A DNA stretch of 64,000 bases. Origin: CBDCGS01 sp965216915. Its GTDB lineage: Bacteria > Pseudomonadota > Alphaproteobacteria > UBA828. The stretch lies in NCBI GenBank assembly GCA_965216915.1, contig CBDCGS010000011.1, positions 806,001-870,000 of the forward strand. Reading direction: 5' to 3'. How positions within the stretch are numbered: position 1 is the first letter of the stretch; each line of letters opens with the position of its first letter. Position numbers and translations under genes: made by a program. Positions 40,969 through 49,714 of this stretch are shown here, piece by piece. The notes beneath the pieces are model-generated. The model made no database searches, was not told the DNA's origin, and saw only the letters and a program-made list of their open reading frames with translations.

Positions 40969-41748
40969 ATGGCAGAGCACCGCTTGGCGCACATGACCTG
41001 GGAAGAGGCGAAGGCCGCGATCGCGGCGGAGCGCATGGTGATCGTGCCGACCGGCGCGACCGAGGCGCACGGCCCGCACATGCCGACGGACACCGACACC
41101 CACCAGGCCGACCACATGGCCGTGCGTCTCGCGGAGCGGGTCAACGCCGTGGTCGCTCCCGCCATTCCCTACGCGGTGTCGAAGACCTTCGAGCATTTCG
41201 CGGGCACCATCTCGCTTTCGATCGAAACCTATCAGCAGATGCTCTACGAGGTCGGCGCGGCGCTCGTCCGCCAGGGCTTCACCCACATCATGCTGCTCAA
41301 CGGCAATCGGCCGAACGGCACGTCGAACGATGCGGTGGCGCGGCGCCTGATCGACGATCTCGACCAGGATTACGATTTCAAAGTCACCGCGGTGAGCTAT
41401 TGGGAACCGGGGGCTGCCAAGGTTCACGCGCTCCGCAGCTCGGAGGTCGGCGGCATGGGCCACGGCGGCGAGTTCGAGACCTCTTTTCAGCTCGCGACGC
41501 GACCCGAGCTGGTGCATATGGACCGCCTCGAGGGCGTTCACGCACCGCTGGTCGCCTGGGATCTGGTTGCGCCGATGGAGCCGTCGCGCACCTATGCGCG
41601 GCGACCGACCCCCGAGACGAACCACGCGTCGATTTTCGGCAACCCGCGAGAGGCGAGCGCCGAATCGGGCCGGGCGTTCATCGACGCGGCCGTCGACGCA
41701 CTGGTCGAGATGGTCGAGACGCTGAAGGTCGGCTACCGCGCGCGCTGA
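40969..41748 (+). CDS. Creatininase-family amidohydrolase, divergent
   Basis: 259 residues starting MAEHRLAHMTWEEAKAAIAA, with TAGGAG upstream. The first metal-binding run is intact: PTGATEAHGPHMPTDTD with Glu32, His34 and Asp43. GHGGEFETSFQLA (164-176) keeps the second-site Glu168. The motif that is NGHGGN or NGHYEN in the family reads NGNRPN (111-116), so the metal ligand His is replaced by Asn113. The enzyme may use a different metal arrangement or may be inactive. The family opens creatinine and other cyclic amides. It closes the HyuAB-Cox operon, which suggests hydrolysis of a lactam or formamide on the same pathway. It converges with the methyltransferase gene. Confidence 0.83.
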   Translation: MAEHRLAHMTWEEAKAAIAAERMVIVPTGATEAHGPHMPTDTDTHQADHMAVRLAERVNAVVAPAIPYAVSKTFEHFAGTISLSIETYQQMLYEVGAALVRQGFTHIMLLNGNRPNGTSNDAVARRLIDDLDQDYDFKVTAVSYWEPGAAKVHALRSSEVGGMGHGGEFETSFQLATRPELVHMDRLEGVHAPLVAWDLVAPMEPSRTYARRPTPETNHASIFGNPREASAESGRAFIDAAVDALVEMVETLKVGYRAR

Positions 41749-41757
41749 GCGGTCACA

Positions 41758-42525
41758 TTACGACGCCGCTTTGCGCCCGATCGCCGCCATCGCGTGTTTT
41801 TCGATGACGACCGGGTTGCCGGCCGCGTAGCGCGCCTCGATGTCACGCGCGACCTCGACCTCGGCGCTCGGGTCGTGGAACCCCGAGGCGCGCCAATACG
41901 CCAAAAAAGCCTCGACGTCGGGAAACGACACCTCGCTCGTGAAGGTGCTCACGTCCAGATCGAGCGAAGACGCATCGATCGTTGGCAACACGATCTCTTC
42001 CATGAAGCCGGTTGAGCTCCATTCCGCGAGCTTCGGGAGCGGACCGTAGGCGCGCATGAGGTCGAACAGTGTGGCGTTGTTCTGCCCCCATGGCCCGACC
42101 ACCAGGACGGCACGATCGGCGTGAGCGATCATGGCCTGCAGAACGGCCCGCGGCTCGCGCGCGTAGTAAAGCGCGTAAAAGCACGACACAAGGTCGAACC
42201 GATCGTCGACGAGCGCCGGATGGGTGAAGGCGTGCTCCATCGGCGCATGCACGAGCTGCCGCGGAGAGCCGACCTCGGCCAAGCGTCGCTCAGCGATTTC
42301 GAGCGCGTCCGCGGAGACGTCGACGCCGACCACATACTCGAGGGCGCCTTTGGCTCCGTAGTGGATGAGCTGGTTGCCGGCGCCACAGCCGAGTTCGAGG
42401 ACGGTTTCGAAGCTGAGATCATCGAGCAACGAGCGGACCCAATCGTCGAAGTCGGCGCTGCCGTAACGGCGATTGCTTTCGGCACGCGCCGTCAGCTTCG
42501 CGATATCCATCGCCCGATCGGGCAT
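41758..42525 (-). CDS. SAM-dependent methyltransferase
   Basis: 255 residues from the ATG at 42,523-42,525 with GGGAG 7 bases upstream. Motif I reads FETVLELGCGAGNQLIHYGA, the acidic strand end is YVVGVDVSADALEIAERRL, and DRFDLVSCFYALYYAREP is motif post-II. This is a class I methyltransferase with a substrate domain of about 100 residues at the C-terminus (VSTFTSEVSFPDVEAFLAYW). It is divergent from the PEP mutase fusion gene across 160 bp. Methylation of a phosphonate or glycan is a possible role given the position, but small-molecule or housekeeping targets cannot be excluded. Confidence 0.85.
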   Translation of the reverse strand: MPDRAMDIAKLTARAESNRRYGSADFDDWVRSLLDDLSFETVLELGCGAGNQLIHYGAKGALEYVVGVDVSADALEIAERRLAEVGSPRQLVHAPMEHAFTHPALVDDRFDLVSCFYALYYAREPRAVLQAMIAHADRAVLVVGPWGQNNATLFDLMRAYGPLPKLAEWSSTGFMEEIVLPTIDASSLDLDVSTFTSEVSFPDVEAFLAYWRASGFHDPSAEVEVARDIEARYAAGNPVVIEKHAMAAIGRKAAS

Positions 42526-42684
42526 GCGGCACTCCCAAGATTTGGTTTCGACCGATTGATCGGCGACTCTGTGCGGGAATGCGGGCAGCGTCAAATACCT
42601 GGTTCCCCATTGAGACCCGGCGGTTGCGTGTTAAGTATTTGTGACCCATACCGCTTCGTCGCCTCGCCACGAGGGAAACGGATC

Positions 42685-44346
42685 ATGACACCGCCCGAAC
42701 TCCGCCCAACGCAAGGCGCACGGCCGGAAATCAGCCGGGCGGGACGGCTTCGCGCCCTCCTCCAATCGCCGACGCTTTCCTTCATCATGGAGGCGCATAA
42801 CGGCCTGTCCGCCAAAATCGTCGAAGAGGCGGGATTCGAGGGCATTTGGGCGTCAGGGCTCTCGATATCTAGCGCGCTCGGTGTGCGTGACAACAACGAG
42901 GCGTCATGGACACAGGTGCTGGAGACGCTCGAGTTCATGGCCGATGCGACGAACCTGCCGATCTTGGTCGACGGCGACACCGGCTACGGCAATTTCAACA
43001 ATGTGCGCCGGCTGGTGAAGAAGCTGTGCCAGCGCGGCATCGCCGGCGTTTGCATTGAGGACAAGCTCTTCCCCAAGACGAACTCGTTCATCGGTGAGGG
43101 GCAGCCGCTGGCCGAGATCGGCGAGTTTTGCGGCCGCATCAAGGCGGGCAAGGATAGCCAAAGCGACCCTGATTTTCAGATCGTCGCCCGTATCGAGGCG
43201 TTGATCGCAGGCTGGGGCATGGACGAGGCAATCCGGCGCGCGGAGGCCTATCACGAGGCCGGCGCCGATGCGGTTCTGATCCACTCGAAACGCGCGACCG
43301 CCGACGAGATCACAACGTTCTGCGGCGAGTGGGCCGGGCCGTGCCCGGTGGTGATCGTGCCCACGATGTACTACCAGACCCCGACAGATGTGTTCCGCGA
43401 GGCCGGCGTCTCGATGGTGATCTGGGCGAACCACAACATGCGGGCCGCGGTGAGCGCAATGCGCGCCGTTTGCGAGAAAATCGTCCGAGAGGAATCCCTG
43501 ACCGGCGTTGAGAATGCGATCGCGCCGGTGCGCGATGTGTTCGACCTCATGGGACAGCGCGAGCTTGCTGAAGCTGAGGAGCGTTATTTGGCGCCGGCGC
43601 AGCCTGCCGCGCGCGCAATCTTGCTCGCGGCCTCGCGCGGCGAGCAGCTGGGGCGCCTCACCGAGCTGCGTCCAAAATGCATGCTCGATGTGCGCGGCAC
43701 GCCGCTCATCCGCCGACTGGTGGGCACACTCAACACCGGCGGCGTGCGCGACGTCACGGTCGTGCGCGGCTACAAGAAGGAGGCGATCCAGCTCGCCAAC
43801 GTGGACACCGCCGACAACGACCGTTTCGCCGAGACCGGCGAGGTCGCATCCCTCGCCTGCGCGATTGACGACCTCGACGGCCCAACGGTGGTCTGCTACG
43901 GCGACATTCTGTTTCGCGACTATGTGCTCGAAAACCTTCTCGCAGCACCCGGCGACATTGTCACGGTGGTCGATGCCCGTACCGGCCACGGCACGGCGCG
44001 CGCGCCGGGCCGCAAAGTCGATTGGGTGCGCTGCACGCGGCGCTTCACCGGCAGCTATCTCGAGGACGAAGCCGTCCACCTGAGCGACATTTGGAGCAGC
44101 ACCGAGCAAGACGAAGCGGACGGCGAGTTCATCGGCCTGCTCAAGCTGAGCGCCGCCGGCGCGGCGCGCGTGCGTGATGAAATCGTGCGCATGCGCGATG
44201 ACGACACGCTGGACCGTGCGGACTTGCCCGACCTCCTCAAGCGCCTGATGGCGCAAGGCGACACGGTCACCGTCGTCTATGTCATGGGTCATTGGCTCGA
44301 CGTCGACGACGCGTTCGACCTCGCGAACCTGCGCAACGTCATTTGA
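42685..44346 (+). CDS. aepX: Phosphoenolpyruvate mutase fused to a nucleotidyltransferase
   Basis: 553 residues from the ATG at 42,685, preceded by GAGGGAAACGGATC. Residues 20 to about 300 are PEP mutase: SFIMEAHNGLSAKIVEEAGF, Mg-binding DGDTGYG (96-102) and the mutase signature EDKLFPKTNS (125-134). It converts PEP to phosphonopyruvate, the entry step of nearly all phosphonates. Residues 311 to 553 are a nucleotidyltransferase with AILLAASRGEQLGRLTELRP and KCMLDVRGTPL. The usual LAAGxG is LAASRG here. By analogy with PntC it would make a CMP- or NDP-linked phosphonate donor for a surface glycan. The next gene starts 4 bp after its stop. Confidence 0.92.
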   Translation: MTPPELRPTQGARPEISRAGRLRALLQSPTLSFIMEAHNGLSAKIVEEAGFEGIWASGLSISSALGVRDNNEASWTQVLETLEFMADATNLPILVDGDTGYGNFNNVRRLVKKLCQRGIAGVCIEDKLFPKTNSFIGEGQPLAEIGEFCGRIKAGKDSQSDPDFQIVARIEALIAGWGMDEAIRRAEAYHEAGADAVLIHSKRATADEITTFCGEWAGPCPVVIVPTMYYQTPTDVFREAGVSMVIWANHNMRAAVSAMRAVCEKIVREESLTGVENAIAPVRDVFDLMGQRELAEAEERYLAPAQPAARAILLAASRGEQLGRLTELRPKCMLDVRGTPLIRRLVGTLNTGGVRDVTVVRGYKKEAIQLANVDTADNDRFAETGEVASLACAIDDLDGPTVVCYGDILFRDYVLENLLAAPGDIVTVVDARTGHGTARAPGRKVDWVRCTRRFTGSYLEDEAVHLSDIWSSTEQDEADGEFIGLLKLSAAGAARVRDEIVRMRDDDTLDRADLPDLLKRLMAQGDTVTVVYVMGHWLDVDDAFDLANLRNVI

Positions 44347-44350
44347 GCTA

Positions 44351-45486
44351 GTGATTGGAGCGGACGCATTTCTCGGGCCCGCGCGCGAACGCGGGTTCGA
44401 TTTCTACACCGGCGTGCCGTGTTCGTTCCTCACACCGATCATCAACCGCGTGATTTCGGACCGAGCGCTCACCTATGTGAGCGCGGCGAGCGAAGGCGAA
44501 GCGGTCGCGATCGCGGCGGGCGCGTGGCTCGCCGGGCGAAGGACCGTGGTCATGTGTCAAACTCGGGGCTCGGCAACACCATCAACCCGCTCACTTCGCT
44601 CAACCACCCGTTTCGCATCCCGACCCTGCTGGTCGTGACCTGGCGCGGCCAGCCCGGCCTCAAAGACGAGCCGCAGCACGAGCTGATGGGGCAGATCATG
44701 GCGCCCTTGCTCGACGTGATCCGGGTCGGCCACGCGCCCTTTCCGACCTCCGGGGAGGCTGTGGCCGATGCGCTCGAGGTTGCGCAGGCCGCCATGTCGA
44801 AAAGCGGGCTCCCTTACGCCTTCGTCATGGAGAAGGACACCGTGCGCGACGATGGGCTGGACCAGCCGCCCATCCGGATGCGGCCGCGCGGTGCGGTGCA
44901 TGATCTTTGTGTCGGCGCAGCGCGGCCCGCGCGCTATGACATTCTTCGTCAGGTCCAAAGTGCGCTGAGCGCCGAGACCGCGGTGATCGCCACCACGGGA
45001 AAGACCGGACGCGAGCTTTTCACGCTCGAAGACCGCCCACAGCAGCTCTATCAGGTGGGCTCGATGGGTTGCGCGTCGGCCATGGCGCTCGGCGTCGCGC
45101 TCAACACAACGAGACCGGTTGTGGTCTTGGACGGCGATGGCGCCGCGCTGATGAAACTCGGCTCGATGGCGACGATCGGTGCGTACGCGCCCGAGACGCT
45201 CGTCCACGTTCTGCTCGACAACGGCGTTCATGACTCGACCGGTGGCCAAGCGACGGTGTCGCCCAATGTCGATTTCGCGCAAGTCGCCGTCGGCTGCGGT
45301 TATCGGCGAGCCTTTCGGTGCGATAGCGTGGACGGTTTCGCACAGGCTCTCGATGCGGCGGCCGCAAGCGCCGGGCCCTGCCTGATTCACAGCATGATCG
45401 CGCCCGGCTCCATCGCGAAGCTTGGCCGCCCGACTGTGACACCAAGAGCCGTCGCCGCGCGCTTCCGCTCGTTTCTTGCCGGCTGA
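44351..45486 (+). pseudogene. aepY: Phosphonopyruvate decarboxylase, interrupted by an apparent one-base deletion
   Basis: The product begins at a GTG (44,351) with IGADAFLGPARERGFDFYTG and VPCSFLTPIINRVIS, continues to AAGAWLAGRRTVVMCQ and then falls out of frame. The continuation NSGLGNTINPLTSLNHPF runs in another frame to the stop at 45,484-45,486. Restoring one A in the AAA at 44,559-44,561 gives CQNSGLGNTINPLTS and one protein of 378 residues, the family's length. The TPP site is intact: VLDGDGAALMKLGSMATIGA, then LLDNGVHDSTGG. It would decarboxylate phosphonopyruvate to phosphonoacetaldehyde, pulling the mutase reaction. Either a recent mutation or an assembly error; a short A-run is where sequencing errors are common. 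Confidence 0.88.
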
Positions 45487-45512
45487 GACGTTGTTGCCGG
45501 TCTTCGAGGGAC

Positions 45513-46793
45513 TTAACGCGAGGCCGCTGGCCGAGTGGCCTCGGCCGCGACGAGCGCAAGGAGCATGAGATAGACGGCCTGCCACCAGGTCGACCAAATC
45601 GAAACCGTCAGCAGCGACGCGCACCAAAACGACGCCGACAAAGCGAGCGCGGCGCACGCCGCGGCGGGTTGGACCTGCGCCCAGCGCAGGATACGCCAGA
45701 TCAAGACGCCGAGCGCCGACAGCACTCCGAGCAGACCAACCACACCGGTGTCGACGAGCTGCTCCAGCACCCAGTTGTGAGGATGTGACGGAAGGATTTC
45801 CTGGCCGACCGCGGTTAGGAAGGTCTCCGCACCGGGCAGATGGTTGCTGCGATTGATGCCGTGGCCAAATGCGGGGGCTTCGTCAACCCAATCGAGCGCA
45901 TAGGCCCAGATGTACTGGCGAGCATGATCGACCGCCCAGACTGGTAGCGTCGGGTCGAGAGGTCCGTCGTAGGTCGGGCCGGATAGCTCCGACGGGCTCG
46001 GCGCTTGCGGCAACCGATCGAACAGGACGACGAGCCCCCCAACCGCACACGACAGCAGCACCGCCACCATGCCCGCAAGCAACCGCCGGCGGCCGGCGCG
46101 CGCAGCCACGTAGGCCAATGCACCGACAACACACCCCACGACGAATGAGAGCAGCCCAGCGTTGCTGTCGACCCCAATGATCACCAAGACCACGAGCGGC
46201 AAGGAGGCCAAGCCGGCCCAGCGCCACCAGCTCCCGAGCCTGTATCCCGCCCACACCATCACCGGCCCCAGGCAAGCAGCAACCATTCCGCGCGTCTTGG
46301 GCACGGCGGGCCAGGAGTCGATTGGCACAAAGCCTTTGCCGCGTAGGGCCATGACCAACTCGCCCCAGCCGTAGAGACCGATCGTGAGCAAACACAGCAC
46401 GATCAGCGTGCCGATGATCGATGCGCGAAACGCGGTCTCGGCATAACGCGGCTCGTCGGCGAGCAGGCGAAAGATCAAGGCGGCACCTGAAACCACCGGA
46501 ATGATCCGCGCCCACACCGACAGCGAATCCATCGGGTCGGAGGAAAGCGCGATACTCGGAAGCCACAGAACGAGCATCGCGACGAACGCAATACCGAGAG
46601 GCTGACGCAGGCGCGCGGCGGTCTCTCGAACGCGTGTTACGCGACCCGGCGCAAGGAGCGCGAAGGCGATCGCGCCCACGAACCCAATGCCGACTCCGGC
46701 CGGCCCAAAAAGGATCGCCGGCGCGCTTAGTCCTGCCAGGGCCGCCGACACATGGCCAAACGGCAAGGCATTTGCGCGGTGTAGTGTGAGCAC
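45513..46793 (-). CDS. O-antigen ligase / polymerase-family membrane protein
   Basis: About 426 residues from the GTG at 46,791-46,793, which has GGGGAG 5 bases upstream; an ATG at 46,851-46,853 is an alternative but gives a Cys/Arg-rich start. Ten or more membrane segments are visible, for example FVAMLVLWLPSIALSS and LIVLCLLTIGLYGWGELV. A large periplasmic loop lies near PSELSGPTYDGPLDPTLPV, followed by the Wzy_C signature SHPHNWVLEQLVDTGVVGLL. Such proteins join or polymerise undecaprenyl-linked glycans outside the inner membrane. It is divergent from the carbamoyltransferase and convergent with the phosphonate genes. Confidence 0.87.
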   Translation of the reverse strand: MLTLHRANALPFGHVSAALAGLSAPAILFGPAGVGIGFVGAIAFALLAPGRVTRVRETAARLRQPLGIAFVAMLVLWLPSIALSSDPMDSLSVWARIIPVVSGAALIFRLLADEPRYAETAFRASIIGTLIVLCLLTIGLYGWGELVMALRGKGFVPIDSWPAVPKTRGMVAACLGPVMVWAGYRLGSWWRWAGLASLPLVVLVIIGVDSNAGLLSFVVGCVVGALAYVAARAGRRRLLAGMVAVLLSCAVGGLVVLFDRLPQAPSPSELSGPTYDGPLDPTLPVWAVDHARQYIWAYALDWVDEAPAFGHGINRSNHLPGAETFLTAVGQEILPSHPHNWVLEQLVDTGVVGLLGVLSALGVLIWRILRWAQVQPAAACAALALSASFWCASLLTVSIWSTWWQAVYLMLLALVAAEATRPAASR

Positions 46794-46979
46794 GACCCCT
46801 CCCCAAGCCGCACGACTCGCTCGCGCGGCGGCGCCGCAGATGTAGCATCGCATCCTGGTGGGGTCATCCTTCCGCCGCCGACACTGGGGCCGTGACGCCC
46901 GGATTGACCCTCGAGTCGCCGCGGCGTACGGTCGCCCGCCTGAACCACCAAACGATCCGATCAATCCGAGTTCGCTGCC

Positions 46980-48701
46980 ATGATCATCCTGGGCGTGCAC
47001 CCCGGATACCATGAGGCGGGTGCGTGCCTCTTCGACGACTATCGGATGGTCGCCGCCGTCGCGCTCGAGCGGCTCACAAGGCGCAAGATCGATGGTGGCC
47101 GCGTCCCGGAGGAGGCGATCGACGAGTGTTTGGCGATCGCCGGCCACGACCGGAGCGCGATCGACGCGGTTGTGCTCGGACGCGGTGCCTTTCCCTGGCG
47201 ATATTACCGGCATTTTCGCGGCGGACGGCTCATCGAAGGCCGCGTCCGGCAGATGATCGGCAAGGAAAAACACAAGAGCATGGAGAGGGAGTTGGTCCGC
47301 GCGGGACGCGCCGATTCAGAGGCTCTCTTCGACGCAGCCCGCTTTCGCGGAGAAAGCGGTTTTCGCGCCGATACGCAGGTGCGCTTCTTCAATCATCACC
47401 TAGCCCACGCCTTGCCCACGCTGTTTCACACCGATTGGGAGGACGCGCTTCTCTACACGTCCGACGGCGGCGGCGACAATGTGCAGTACAGCCACCGCAT
47501 CTTTCGTGACGGCACGCTGAGCGAGCTCTACGGCGGCGACGAGTGCTTACGTCAGTCCTTGCGGATCGATAGCGTCGGTCTCGCCTACGGGTACGCAACG
47601 CAGGCGCTTGGCTACAAGATCAACCGCCACGAGGGCAAGCTCACGGGTCTTGCCGCCTATGGCACGCCTGATCTTTTCGACGCGATCGCGGCGCATTTCT
47701 CGGTGAACGAGACCGGCCAGATCACGAGCGATTTCGAGACCAACCACGCAATGCGCCGCTTTGTGACCGACGTGGCTGCCGAACAACCGCGCGAGGTCGT
47801 CGCGGCATCCGTTCAGGCGGTCCTTGAGCACTTCACCATCGAGGCGGTGCGCCGGTTGCTTGCGCAGCATCCGGTACGCCATCTCGGCCTCGCCGGCGGC
47901 GTGTTCGGCAATGTGCTGCTCAACCAGCGGCTTGCCGAGGCGACTGAGGTCGATGAGGTGTTCATCTACCCGGCAATGAGCGACCAGGGTTTGCCAGCAG
48001 GTGGCGTGCTCGCGTTCCTTCTCGAGCGCGACGGGTTGGACGCTTGGCTCGCGGCGCGCTACCGGCTCACACACCTCTATCTAGGCCGAGACTATGCGGC
48101 TGATGTCGACGCGGTCTTCGACCGGGACGGCAGGCTCGAGACGGTCTCCGACGACCCCGCCTCATGTGCCGGCGCCTTGATTGCCGAGGGCAAGGTGGTC
48201 GCGCTCTATAGCAAGGCCATGGAATATGGCCCGCGCGCGCTTGGCGCACGAAGCATCCTCGCAAGCGCCGACGATTCGGCGATCAATGACCGGCTCAATG
48301 CACGCCTCGGCCGCTCGGAGTTCATGCCCTTCGCGCCCGTCGTGGCAGAGGAGGACGCCGATGATGTGTTCATGCTCACGCCGGCGACGCGCTACGCCGC
48401 GCGCTTCATGACCATCACGTGTGCGGTGCGCGAGGCCTGGCGCACGCGCATCCCGGCGGTCGTCCACATCGACGGCACGGCGCGCCCGCAGGTGATCGCG
48501 CGTGAGACGAACCCGACCTACTACGACATCCTTGCGCGCTACAAAGCGTTGAGCGGCTTGCCGGCAATGATCAACACAAGCTTCAACGTGCACGAAGAGC
48601 CGATCATCAACACGCCGGCGGAGTGTGCGCAGGCGCTTTCGGAGGGGCGCGTTGACTATGTCGCGACGGATCGCGCGGTCTACGTGGCACGACGTCCATG
48701 A
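46980..48701 (+). CDS. Carbamoyltransferase, NodU/CmcH/TobZ family
   Basis: 573 residues starting MIILGVHPGYHEAGACLFDD. The Kae1-like N-domain has NHHLAHALP (His139, His140 and His143) and TSDGGGDNVQY, then NRHEGKLTGLAAYG and LGLAGGVFGNVLLNQRLAEA. The YrdC-like C-domain has SKAMEYGPRALGARSILASA and MINTSFNVHEEPIINTPAE. These enzymes put a carbamoyl group from carbamoyl phosphate and ATP on sugars of Nod factors, antibiotics or polysaccharides. The next gene overlaps it by ATGA, so it belongs to the glycan operon. Its acceptor is probably a sugar of the surface polysaccharide, which is inference. Confidence 0.93.
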   Translation: MIILGVHPGYHEAGACLFDDYRMVAAVALERLTRRKIDGGRVPEEAIDECLAIAGHDRSAIDAVVLGRGAFPWRYYRHFRGGRLIEGRVRQMIGKEKHKSMERELVRAGRADSEALFDAARFRGESGFRADTQVRFFNHHLAHALPTLFHTDWEDALLYTSDGGGDNVQYSHRIFRDGTLSELYGGDECLRQSLRIDSVGLAYGYATQALGYKINRHEGKLTGLAAYGTPDLFDAIAAHFSVNETGQITSDFETNHAMRRFVTDVAAEQPREVVAASVQAVLEHFTIEAVRRLLAQHPVRHLGLAGGVFGNVLLNQRLAEATEVDEVFIYPAMSDQGLPAGGVLAFLLERDGLDAWLAARYRLTHLYLGRDYAADVDAVFDRDGRLETVSDDPASCAGALIAEGKVVALYSKAMEYGPRALGARSILASADDSAINDRLNARLGRSEFMPFAPVVAEEDADDVFMLTPATRYAARFMTITCAVREAWRTRIPAVVHIDGTARPQVIARETNPTYYDILARYKALSGLPAMINTSFNVHEEPIINTPAECAQALSEGRVDYVATDRAVYVARRP

Positions 48702-49714
48702 GTTGGGAGGCGGCGCTCGCGGGCGGCGCGGCCGGCTGCGTGGTGACGGCTGCGGCGACCGGGATTGTCCTTCGCGTCCTGCGAGACCACGCCATCCTCG
48801 ATCATCCGAACGAGCGCTCGAGCCACGAACGGCCGACGCCGCGGGGCGGCGGGATCGCGGTGGTCTCGGTCCTGGTCGCGCTTTGGCTGGGCCTGTGGCT
48901 TAGCTCGGATGCAAACACCTACCCGGCGCTGTTTTGGCTGCCGCTCGTTTGCGCGTCGCTGCTGGCCGCAATCTCCTGGTGGGACGACATACGCGGTCTC
49001 TCCCAGTGGCCACGGCTTGCCGCGCAGGCCGGCGCCGTCGCCGCTGGGATCGTCGCGCTGCCGGATGACGGCCTGATCTTCCAGGGCCTACTGCCAGCGG
49101 TCGCGGATCACGCTTTGGCTGCGCTCGCCTGGCTTTGGTTCGTCAACCTGTTCAACTTCATGGATGGCATCGACGGGATTGCGGGAACCGAAGCCGCCTC
49201 GGTGGGTCTCGGCGCATTCCTCGTCGGTCTGCTCGGCGCCAGCGGTGCGGAATGGCTCGGGCCGCCCGGTCTCGCCGCGACCGGCGTCGCCCTGGGTTTT
49301 CTTTTCTGGAACTGGCATCCGGCGCGTATTTTTCTCGGCGACGTTGGCAGCGTCCCGCTCGGCTACCTGCTCGGGTGGCTGCTGCTCGCCCTGGCGGCCT
49401 CCGGCGCCTGGGGTCCGGCTTTGCTCCTGCCCGCCTACTATCTTGCGGATGCGACGCTGACGCTCCTGCGCCGCGCGTCGCGGGGCGCCCCGATATTGCG
49501 TGCGCATCGCGAACATTTCTATCAGCGTGCGGTGCAGGGCGGGCTTAGCCACGCGCGGGTGGTCTTGTTGATTGGGGCGACCAACGGTTGCCTGATCGGG
49601 CTGGCGCTGGCCAGCCAGCTCGACGGGCCGGCAGTGTGGGCGGCGCTCGGGGCCGGCGGCCTGCTTGTCGCTGCACTCTTGTGCTATCTTCGCGCCGCAA
49701 ATCGAGCGGCATGA
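48698..49714 (+). CDS. Polyprenyl-phosphate phosphoglycosyl transferase, WecA/MraY family (GT4)
   Basis: 338 residues with about ten membrane helices. Catalytic landmarks are RGGGIAVVSVLVALWLGL near the start, the Asp pair in SWWDDIRGLSQWPRLAAQ (96-97), NLFNFMDGIDGIAGTEAASV (from 150), IFLGDVGSVPLGYLLG and the HIRE-like loop AHREHFYQRAVQGG. The enzyme adds a sugar phosphate (probably GlcNAc-1-P or a deoxy derivative) to undecaprenyl phosphate at the inner membrane and so starts glycan assembly. Start and stop overlap its neighbours (ATGA on both sides), so three genes from carbamoyltransferase to dehydratase are one unit. Confidence 0.92.
   Translation: MSWEAALAGGAAGCVVTAAATGIVLRVLRDHAILDHPNERSSHERPTPRGGGIAVVSVLVALWLGLWLSSDANTYPALFWLPLVCASLLAAISWWDDIRGLSQWPRLAAQAGAVAAGIVALPDDGLIFQGLLPAVADHALAALAWLWFVNLFNFMDGIDGIAGTEAASVGLGAFLVGLLGASGAEWLGPPGLAATGVALGFLFWNWHPARIFLGDVGSVPLGYLLGWLLLALAASGAWGPALLLPAYYLADATLTLLRRASRGAPILRAHREHFYQRAVQGGLSHARVVLLIGATNGCLIGLALASQLDGPAVWAALGAGGLLVAALLCYLRAANRAA

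Noticed and set aside
15314..41748. A complete creatinine degradation pathway (creatininase, HyuAB, carbamoylsarcosine amidase)
   Set aside because: The creatininase-like protein lacks a metal-binding His, and no creatinine deaminase, creatinase or sarcosine oxidase is seen. The idea stays an analogy only.
42592..42641. CAAATAC and GTATTTG as an operator between methyltransferase and PEP mutase genes
   Set aside because: The arms are 36 bases apart with no supporting promoter elements. Such a short match can occur by chance.
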